Source: Solimonas sp041612095 (GTDB taxonomy: Bacteria > Pseudomonadota > Gammaproteobacteria > Nevskiales > Nevskiaceae). Taken from it: a DNA stretch of 6,627 bases. The translations under genes and the position numbers were made by a program. The stretch is from assembly GCA_041612095.1 (NCBI GenBank), contig JBFJJW010000175.1, positions 1 through 6,627 on the forward strand, given 5' to 3'. Below the pieces are notes generated by a model. The model was not told the DNA's origin, ran no database searches, and was given only the letters and a program-made list of their open reading frames with translations. Below are positions 1 through 6,069 of the stretch, in pieces. Numbering within the stretch: position 1 is the stretch's first letter; every line of letters starts with the position of its first letter.

Positions 1-2
1 AC

Positions 3-2186
3 TCACAGCCACCGGCCGGCGCACCGCCGGAGAATCCGCCGGCGGCTGCGGTGGCGCGCTGTGAAGGTGATGCACAACCTGACTACAGCCGCGTTTCACT
101 GCCTGGCGGTGTATCGCCGTTGCCGGGGCCGCAGGCGTTGTATCTGCCGCCGCCACGCGCACCGCAACTGGAGAACCGCGGTGTGTGGCAGGCACTGCCG
201 ATACTGATTTCCGGCGCGTCCAGCTACCGCTGCGGTGAGTTCGTCTATCAGGACTGGTTGTTCGACGACCACGGCGCTGCAGGCCTGACCGATCCCAACG
301 ACGGACAAGGGGCGACGGCCTACCTGTTCTCGCCCAAGGCCGGCACGCTGACCTATCCCACCGATCCGGTGTATGCCAACAACGCGGCGGATCTGGTGGA
401 GTTCCGGGTCAAGCCACTGGCCGACGCCACGGCATTCCGGCTGACGCTGGGCGCGCTGCAGGATGCGGACACGCTCGCCTTCACGGTGGCCATAGGTTCA
501 TCCAGCACGGCGGTCGACTGGCCCCATTCCGCCAATGTCCGCTCGCCCGCAGAATTGTTCCTGACCGTACACGGGCAGACTGCCGAACTGGTGAACGCCG
601 GCAGTGGCGCGGCCATCACACCGGCCCCTACGGTGACGGTTGATCTGGAGCGGCAGCAGGTTGAAGTACGAGTGGCGCATACCGCCTGGAACCCGGAGCG
701 CGGAGTCGTGCGCTTGGCCGCAGGTCTGGGACTTTGGGACGAAGCGGCAGGCCGCTATCTGCAAGCCGCGCCAACTGCCACAGCTACCACGCCGGGCGGT
801 GCCTCGGTTACCGGCGCGGCGCTGTTCAATGTTGCCTTTCGCGCACAGGAGCCGGCGCCGGACTTCACCGTCTTCAGCGGCCGCAGCATTGCCGATGCCG
901 CGGTGCTGGCACGCGCGCAGGCCCACTGGTGGCGTGAACGCCTGCAGGCCGATGCGCTGCGCATTGGCGACATCAGCGCCTTTCATGCCGAGGTTGATTT
1001 TGGCCGGCTGCAGGACCGCGTGCTGGACGATAGCGCGGTGCCCACCAGCGGGCATATGAATCGCATACACGCCAGCCGCTATGTGTTTGGCCAAGGCGTG
1101 GACTACGCGCGCGAATGTGGCGGCATCTCGCCGATCTACCCTTGCGACGGCGCGATGATCGGCCAGCTGCAACCCTATTCGATCTACATACCTGCGACTC
1201 CCGCGCCGGAATCCGGGTATGGGCTCACGCTGCTGCTGCACGCGCTATCTGCGAACTACAACCAGTACCTGAGCTCGCGTCATGCCAGCAGCCTCGGCGA
1301 TCGCGGCACCGGCAGCATCGTCATCACGCCGGCGGCGCGCGGCCCGGACGGCTACTACAAGGACACCGCGGAGGCCGATGTGTTCGAGGTCTGGGCGGAT
1401 GTTGCCAGGCGCTATCCGCTGAACCCGGACTGGACCGCAATCACCGGCGTATCGATGGGCGGCTTTGGCACGTTCCGCCTGAGCACGCGCTACCCGGACC
1501 TGTTTGCGCGCGCAATGACCATCGTCGCCAGCGCGGTGGAGTACGAGGACACGCTGATTTCCCTGCGCAATGTGCCGCTGATGATGTGGACCTCGACGCT
1601 GGACGAATTGCAGCCCATCGTGCTCACCGAGCCCTCCGTTGAAGCCGCGCTGGCCCTGGGCTTGAGGCTGGACGCCTACCGCTTCGAGACCTGGGACCAT
1701 CTCACGCCGTCGACCAACGATTACTACGCGCCTGCCGTCGCGTTTCTCGGCGACGCCCGGGTGGAGCGCAATCCGGCCCATGTCAGCTACGTGATCAACA
1801 CCGAGGAAGACTTCGAGCGTGCGGATGTCGTCGCCCGCGGCGCGTATTGGGTTTCCGGCGTCGAGCTGCGCGAGCCCAGCGTGCTTCGAGGCGAGATCGA
1901 TGTGCGCTCCAGCGGCTTCGGCCTCGGCGATCCCGTTCCGCAGTCCGTCGTGCAGAGCAGCGATGTCCTCAGTGGCGGCTACCATGAACCCGCGCCCTAC
2001 ACCCGCCGACTGCTGGAATGGCTGGAGGCCCCAGCGGCAGCGCCGGAGGATGCGCTGGTCATTCGCACGCGCAATGTTGCGGCGCTCACCATCGACCCGG
2101 CGCGCGCAAGAATCAGCTGCAACGCGGCCATCGAGATCGACAGCGATGGCCCGGTGGAGGTTCGGCTCAGCGGCTGCGCGCCCTAA
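3..2186 (+). CDS. Secreted multidomain alpha/beta-hydrolase (esterase / prolyl-oligopeptidase-like), 5' partial
   Basis: The frame is open to the left edge with no stop. The first possible start, GTG at 51, lies inside a Pro/Ala-rich linker (visible as PPAGAPPENPPAAA), so I treat that codon as an internal Val and the gene as truncated. Numbering from 51, residues about 40-270 form a beta-strand-rich module. It contains a WPHSANVRSPAELFLTVHG stretch resembling the beta-sandwich (glucodextranase/DOMON-like) domain found ahead of secreted hydrolases. Residues about 370-570 are an alpha/beta-hydrolase with the nucleophile elbow G466-V-S468-M-G-G, a probable acid D518 (in TSTLDEL) and a probable base H550 (in WDHLTP), in the canonical Ser-Asp-His order. 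The last roughly 50 residues are a small beta domain. The six cysteines (including C356/C365 and C690/C709) suit disulfides outside the cytoplasm. The product is probably exported and hydrolyses an ester or peptide bond; the substrate is unknown. The hydrolase fold is well supported, but the choice between esterase and peptidase is not. Confidence 0.88.
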   Translation, partial: SQPPAGAPPENPPAAAVARCEGDAQPDYSRVSLPGGVSPLPGPQALYLPPPRAPQLENRGVWQALPILISGASSYRCGEFVYQDWLFDDHGAAGLTDPNDGQGATAYLFSPKAGTLTYPTDPVYANNAADLVEFRVKPLADATAFRLTLGALQDADTLAFTVAIGSSSTAVDWPHSANVRSPAELFLTVHGQTAELVNAGSGAAITPAPTVTVDLERQQVEVRVAHTAWNPERGVVRLAAGLGLWDEAAGRYLQAAPTATATTPGGASVTGAALFNVAFRAQEPAPDFTVFSGRSIADAAVLARAQAHWWRERLQADALRIGDISAFHAEVDFGRLQDRVLDDSAVPTSGHMNRIHASRYVFGQGVDYARECGGISPIYPCDGAMIGQLQPYSIYIPATPAPESGYGLTLLLHALSANYNQYLSSRHASSLGDRGTGSIVITPAARGPDGYYKDTAEADVFEVWADVARRYPLNPDWTAITGVSMGGFGTFRLSTRYPDLFARAMTIVASAVEYEDTLISLRNVPLMMWTSTLDELQPIVLTEPSVEAALALGLRLDAYRFETWDHLTPSTNDYYAPAVAFLGDARVERNPAHVSYVINTEEDFERADVVARGAYWVSGVELREPSVLRGEIDVRSSGFGLGDPVPQSVVQSSDVLSGGYHEPAPYTRRLLEWLEAPAAAPEDALVIRTRNVAALTIDPARARISCNAAIEIDSDGPVEVRLSGCAP

Positions 2187-2230
2187 CGCGGGTGTTCCCT
2201 GGCAGCGAGGCGATCCCGGCTGACGCCCGC

Positions 2231-2245
2231 CGCTGAGCAGCGTTT
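2231..2245 (+). terminator. Weak hairpin followed by a short T run
   Basis: The inverted repeat CGCTG-AG-CAGCG is followed directly by TTT, 45 bp after the hydrolase stop codon. The stem is only 5 bp; a real RNA would open the innermost pair to give a 4-bp stem. The T tract is three bases. At best this is a weak terminator, and readthrough into the lipoprotein gene is plausible. Confidence 0.25.
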
Positions 2246-2285
2246 GTAGGGGAAACACAGACCGCTGCAAGGCGATCTTTACTAC

Positions 2286-2313
2286 TTCGCCCGCGGGGCA
2301 ATGCGCGCATAAT
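2286..2313 (+). promoter_or_regulatory. Candidate sigma70-type promoter for the lipoprotein operon
   Basis: CATAAT at 2308-2313 matches five of six bases of the TATAAT -10 consensus. It lies about 48 bp before the chosen ATG, leaving room for a short leader. The best -35 at acceptable spacing (16 bp) is TTCGCC at 2286-2291, which matches only three of six bases. An activator or a different sigma factor might therefore be involved. The call rests mainly on the -10 and its position. Confidence 0.35.
2301..2310. repeat. Perfect 10-bp palindrome overlapping the -10 box
   Basis: ATGCGCGCAT is its own reverse complement. Its last three bases are the first three of the CATAAT -10 candidate. Another palindrome, CCCGCGGG, lies just upstream at 2290-2297. 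The placement would suit an operator, but short self-complementary GC-rich words also arise by chance in such DNA, and no regulator gene is nearby. Confidence 0.3.
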
Positions 2314-2350
2314 TTGCCCATTACGGTCGGCACTTGGCGCCGAACACCCT

Positions 2351-2359
2351 GGGGAGAGG
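2351..2359 (+). promoter_or_regulatory. Ribosome binding site that fixes the lipoprotein start
   Basis: GGGGAGAGG contains a GGAG core (2353-2356) five bases before ATG 2362. This is the only good Shine-Dalgarno site near the gene start. It selects ATG 2362 over the in-frame TTG at 2314, which would place 16 extra residues, including two Arg and two Trp, ahead of the signal peptide. Confidence 0.8.
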
Positions 2360-2361
2360 TT

Positions 2362-4554
2362 ATGAAGTCGATTTCGTACAAGGGCTGGCTATCGATGCTG
2401 GTCATCGCGGGAGCATTGGCCGGTTGCCAGTCCTCCGAGCCGCCACGCACCAGCGGTGGCTCAAAAGCACCGCCGGTTTCGCGCTACGACATGGCCAACC
2501 GCTGCTTCGTGCTCAAGACCAACGGCGCGTACACCGTGCGCAATGGCGCCAACTTCATCGCCAACGGCAGCGACGCCGCCAGCGCCGAGCGTTTCTACAT
2601 GAAGCCCTCGGGGCTTGGCCGCTATCTGTTCTACACCGCTGACCGCATGCTGATGACCGGCAACGGTTCGGCGGTCAGCGCACAGGCCACACCGGACGAT
2701 GGCTCGGACTGGACCGTCGAGGGCGATGGTGGCCGCTATACCGCCACGGTGCTGGGCCAGTCGCTGGCCACCGATGGCGCCGGCAAGCTGCTGCAGGGCG
2801 GCAGCGCGGCGGTGCTGAGCTTCGAGCCGGCTGACGGCTGCAGCGAGTACCCGGAAATGCCGGTCGGCATCGATGCGCCGACCTTCAAGAACAAGAGCGC
2901 GCAGACGCCGGTGATCGGCTTTGCCGAGGTGCATGCGCACATGGCCATGGGCTCGGACATGTCGGATGGCACCGGCGACCGCGGCCCGTCCGCCGGTGGC
3001 GTGATGTACGGGCATGCCATCAACCGCTTCGGCGTTCCCGCAGCGCTGGACAATTGCATAGAGATGCATGGTCCGGAGGGCATCCTCAGCGCCGAGAACA
3101 TCATCCTCGATCTGGATCCCACGCAGACCCACGATACCGTGGGCTGGCCGACGTTCATCGGCTGGCCGCAGAAAGACTCGATGCTGCATCAGCAGATGTA
3201 TTACCGCTGGGTGGAGCGCGCCTACAAGGCGGGTCTGCGCACCATGTCCGTTCATGGGACCAGCATCGAGGCCCTGTGCAACATCGCCCAACTGACCTTG
3301 GGTGACAAGCAGGCCGACTGCGTGGACATGGGCGTGGGCACCAAGCAGGTCGAGTACCTGTACGACATGGAGAAGTACATCGACGCCCAGGAAGGCGGCC
3401 CGGGCAAGGGCTGGTTCCGCATCGTCAAGGACCCCGCCGAAGCGCGAACGGTGATTGCGGACGGCAAGCTCGCGGTCATCCCCGGGCTGGAGTTCTCCAA
3501 CATCTTCCATTGCCGCGTGCAGTTCCTGCCTGGCGGCGGCGAGATCAGCGATTGCACCAAGGAAGACATCGACCGCGAGATCGACGAAGTCTGGGAGCTG
3601 GGCGTACGCCAGGTGTTCCCGTATCACGACGTCGACAGCGCGCTCGGCGGCACCGGCATCTTCAGCTCGGTGCTGAACTATGTCGGCTTCACCGACACCC
3701 TCGGCTTCTGGAAGACCTACCCCTGCGAAGACGGCGGCGAAGGTCCGAACTTCTTCTACGAAGCCGGCGCGGTCATGGAAACCGCGGCCATCACCGAGTT
3801 CACCGACCCCATCACCCAGATCATTACCGACCTCGCGAACGGCGTGCTGCCGGTCTATGGCCCAGGGCGCCAGTGCAATGCGCGTACCGTAACCGATCTC
3901 GGCAAGTACGCCATCGACAAGATCATGAAGAAGGGTTTCATACTTGATATCGATCACGCCGAGATCAAGAGCAAGCAGTACATGCTGGACGAGGCCAAGA
4001 AGCTGACGCCGAACTACCCGATGGTTTCGGGTCACGGTGGTCACGGTGGCATCAACAATGCCCAGGCCGAGCAGATGATTCGCCAGGGCGGCATCATTTA
4101 TCCGGCATTGCCTAACGGCAAGGACTTCGTCGCCTTCCTGCAGAAGATGAAGCCGATCTGGCAGAACTCCGGCACCGAGCGGCCGCTCTCGGTGGGCTAT
4201 GGCGCTGATGCCAACGGCTTGCGCACCCTGCCGGGGCCGCGCGGCGCGGGCACCGAGCCGATCCAGTATCCGTTCACGCTGTTCCAGGGTCCGGGCTGGG
4301 GGCCGCAGTTCGCTGCCGCCGGCATCGCGCCGCTGAAGGTGGAGATGCTGTCGATTCCGGGCGGGCAGAGCTGGAACATGGATGAAGTCGGCATGGCCAA
4401 CTATGGCCTCGTGGCCGACATCGTCGAGGAAGTGCGCATCGAAGGCGGCGAAGAAGCCACCACGGCGCTCTACAACTCTGCCGAAACCTTCCTGCAGATG
4501 TGGGAGCAGACGCTGCAGGCTTCGGCCTCGGCTCGGCAGAATCCGACGCCCTAA
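2362..4554 (+). CDS. Lipoprotein with beta-trefoil-like domain and divergent M19-type (dipeptidase-like) metallohydrolase domain
   Basis: The product is 730 residues. Residues 1-22 are a type II signal peptide with the lipobox L19-A-G-C22; position +2 is Gln, not Asp, which favours outer-membrane sorting. After a Ser/Pro-rich linker, residues about 42-160 resemble a beta-trefoil (ricin-B/fascin-like) module, with repeated short strands, Trp/Gly turns and C48 and C160 at its ends. Residues about 180-715 follow the order of peptidase M19 of the amidohydrolase superfamily: H191-A-H193, a probable bridging E377 (GLEFS), GVRQVFPYH422 (equivalent to the family's GVR..LTH), D529-I-D-H532, SGH558 followed by a GG-rich turn and then GGIIYPAL, D616 in GADANG, and a C-terminal ANYGLVADIVEEV helix. 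All expected metal ligands are present. The catalytic part is much longer than the roughly 320-400 residues usual for M19. It may cleave dipeptides or another amide or ester; substrate unknown. It is probably the first gene of an operon with the following membrane protein. Confidence 0.85.
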   Translation: MKSISYKGWLSMLVIAGALAGCQSSEPPRTSGGSKAPPVSRYDMANRCFVLKTNGAYTVRNGANFIANGSDAASAERFYMKPSGLGRYLFYTADRMLMTGNGSAVSAQATPDDGSDWTVEGDGGRYTATVLGQSLATDGAGKLLQGGSAAVLSFEPADGCSEYPEMPVGIDAPTFKNKSAQTPVIGFAEVHAHMAMGSDMSDGTGDRGPSAGGVMYGHAINRFGVPAALDNCIEMHGPEGILSAENIILDLDPTQTHDTVGWPTFIGWPQKDSMLHQQMYYRWVERAYKAGLRTMSVHGTSIEALCNIAQLTLGDKQADCVDMGVGTKQVEYLYDMEKYIDAQEGGPGKGWFRIVKDPAEARTVIADGKLAVIPGLEFSNIFHCRVQFLPGGGEISDCTKEDIDREIDEVWELGVRQVFPYHDVDSALGGTGIFSSVLNYVGFTDTLGFWKTYPCEDGGEGPNFFYEAGAVMETAAITEFTDPITQIITDLANGVLPVYGPGRQCNARTVTDLGKYAIDKIMKKGFILDIDHAEIKSKQYMLDEAKKLTPNYPMVSGHGGHGGINNAQAEQMIRQGGIIYPALPNGKDFVAFLQKMKPIWQNSGTERPLSVGYGADANGLRTLPGPRGAGTEPIQYPFTLFQGPGWGPQFAAAGIAPLKVEMLSIPGGQSWNMDEVGMANYGLVADIVEEVRIEGGEEATTALYNSAETFLQMWEQTLQASASARQNPTP
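4030..4047 (+). repeat. Tandem 9-bp duplication in the metal-site codons
   Basis: GGTCACGGT occurs twice back to back and is followed by GGC. It encodes G-H-G-G-H-G-G (residues 557-563) of the lipoprotein, at the place where M19 enzymes carry the His of their SHS motif. Exact nucleotide identity of the two units suggests a recent duplication or slippage. H558 and H561 are then alternative candidates for the metal ligand. Confidence 0.6.
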
Positions 4555-4575
4555 GCGGCACTTGAACGGCAGCTG

Positions 4576-6069
4576 ATGTCAGCGTCCACGGGCATGCGCT
4601 TGAGTGCTCGTGGGCGTGGCGCACTGGCGCTGGCGGCGCTGATGCTGCCCGCCACGGCCACCGCCCACGGCTTTGGCCGTCTCTACAACCTGCCGGTGCC
4701 GTTCTGGCTCTACGCCTGGGCAGCCGGCGCAGCCTTGCTGCTGTCCTTCGTAGTGGCGGCGTACTTCGCAACTGCGGCCATCCCGGAGCCCGAACGCCGA
4801 GTGCGCAAGGTCCAGAGCGGCGTCGGCATGGGTTCGCTGCAGCGGCTGTTACCGGCGCTGAAGCTGCTCAGTGTCGGCATGCTGCTGCTCAGCATCGCCA
4901 CCGGCTGGTGGGGCAATCGCGACCCCTACCGCAACTTCAGCATGACCTTCTTCTGGGTCGTGTTCCTGCTGGCGTTTACCTACTTCACCGCCGTGTTCGG
5001 CAACCTCTACGCCGCGATCAATCCCTGGCGGGTGCTGACGGATGCGCTGGGCCGGCTGTGGCGCGGATACGCCGGCGGACGCTTGCGCTACCCGGAGCGC
5101 CTGGGAATGTGGCCGGCGCTGGCGCTGTACATGGCGCTGATCTGGTTCGAACTGTTTGGCCATGGCAAGCCTTTTCCACTGGCGTCGATGTTGTTCGGCT
5201 ACAGCCTGCTCAATCTGTTCGGCGTGTGGCTGGTCGGCTCCGCGGCGTGGTTCCGTCACTGCGAGCTGTTCTCGGTGTACCTGAGATTGATCGGCCTGAT
5301 GGCACCGCTGCGCTGGCAACGGGGCGACCCCGATCGAGCGATCCGCCTGCATGGGCGCGCACCCTTCGCCGGACTGATGGAGCAGCGCCCGCAGCGTCTC
5401 AGCAGCGTGATCTTTGCATTGGCCATGCTGTCCACGACGGCGTTCGATGGCCTGCGCGCCACCCAATGGTGGGTGGGCCTGTTCTGGCGCGACCCCAGCG
5501 GCATCGTTACCGCACTGGCCGGAAAGGCGCCGATCCTGGCGTATCCGGTATTGCGGCCGTGGTACATCGCCTGGGAAACGTTCTGGCTATTGGCCTCGCC
5601 GTTCATCTACCTGGGCGTCTACCTGCTCTGCATTGCGCTGGCGAAGCTGCTGACACGCAGCACGCGCTCAGTGCGAGAGCTTGCACTGGACTTCGGCTAC
5701 ACCTTGTTGCCGATTGCGCTGGTGTATCACATGACCCACTACGCAACGCTGGCGCTGACGCAGGGCCTGAAGATCATCAGCCTGCTATCGGACCCGTTCG
5801 GCTGGGGTTGGAACCTGTTCGGCACCGCGTCGTTGCTGCGCGCCCCGATACTGCCGAGCATGGGACTGGTGTGGCACTGCCAGGTCGGGTTGATCCTGTT
5901 CGGACACATCGTCAGTGTCTACGTGGCGCACCGCATCGCCCTGCGCATCTGGCCGCAGCGCGGCAAAGCGCTGCTGAGTCAGCTGCCGATGCTGATCCTG
6001 ATGATCGCCTTCACCGTAAGCGGGCTGTGGATACTGGCGCAGCCGCTGACGGCGGAGCTGCTGCGCTAG
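4576..6069 (+). CDS. Polytopic inner-membrane protein of unknown function with a signal peptide and conserved-looking membrane histidines
   Basis: The product is 497 residues. Residues 1-30 form a Sec signal peptide (R8, R12, R14, then an Ala/Leu core) ending in A-T-A before H31-G-F-G. About ten membrane helices follow, near residues 43-66, 91-112, 122-147, 177-195, 203-226, 275-293, 337-361, 372-394, 430-453 and 467-488. Signature-like stretches are HGFGRLYNLPVPFWLY, NPWR (149-152) and SDPFGWGWNLFGTA (405-418). Histidines sit in or beside helices at 385, 388, 434, 444 and 452. The pattern recalls a family of membrane proteins that I remember being annotated in databases as 'fenitrothion hydrolase'. 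I have low trust in that name and see no hydrolase motif. The gap to the preceding stop is 21 bp, which implies co-transcription and possible translational coupling. No strong ribosome binding site is visible at ATG 4576; ATG 4594 (M7) is an alternative that keeps the signal peptide. Confidence 0.85.
   Translation: MSASTGMRLSARGRGALALAALMLPATATAHGFGRLYNLPVPFWLYAWAAGAALLLSFVVAAYFATAAIPEPERRVRKVQSGVGMGSLQRLLPALKLLSVGMLLLSIATGWWGNRDPYRNFSMTFFWVVFLLAFTYFTAVFGNLYAAINPWRVLTDALGRLWRGYAGGRLRYPERLGMWPALALYMALIWFELFGHGKPFPLASMLFGYSLLNLFGVWLVGSAAWFRHCELFSVYLRLIGLMAPLRWQRGDPDRAIRLHGRAPFAGLMEQRPQRLSSVIFALAMLSTTAFDGLRATQWWVGLFWRDPSGIVTALAGKAPILAYPVLRPWYIAWETFWLLASPFIYLGVYLLCIALAKLLTRSTRSVRELALDFGYTLLPIALVYHMTHYATLALTQGLKIISLLSDPFGWGWNLFGTASLLRAPILPSMGLVWHCQVGLILFGHIVSVYVAHRIALRIWPQRGKALLSQLPMLILMIAFTVSGLWILAQPLTAELLR

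Noticed and set aside
51..53. GTG at 51 as the true start of the hydrolase
   Set aside because: The frame continues open to the window edge through a Pro/Ala-rich linker. No signal peptide follows GTG 51, although the protein looks exported.
2271..2291. Inverted repeat GGCGA...TCGCC in the gap before the lipoprotein gene
   Set aside because: The stem is 5 bp with an 11-base loop and no T tract. It lies where the -35 would be, so it is neither a good terminator nor a distinctive operator.
2314..2361. TTG at 2314 as the start of the lipoprotein
   Set aside because: It lacks a ribosome binding site, overlaps the -10 candidate by position, and would put a charged stretch before the lipoprotein signal peptide. 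ATG 2362 has GGAG at good spacing.
1245..2450. Long open frame (401 codons) on the minus strand covering the end of the hydrolase gene and the intergenic gap
   Set aside because: The translation is compositionally odd and shows no motif. It crosses the candidate promoter and ribosome binding site of the downstream gene, so it is best seen as a shadow.
2461..4044. Long open frame (527 codons) on the minus strand opposite the lipoprotein gene
   Set aside because: It lies wholly antisense to a gene with clear domain motifs. Its translation is rich in Arg, His, Ala and Val with no recognisable domain, as expected from the G/C third-position bias of the real gene.
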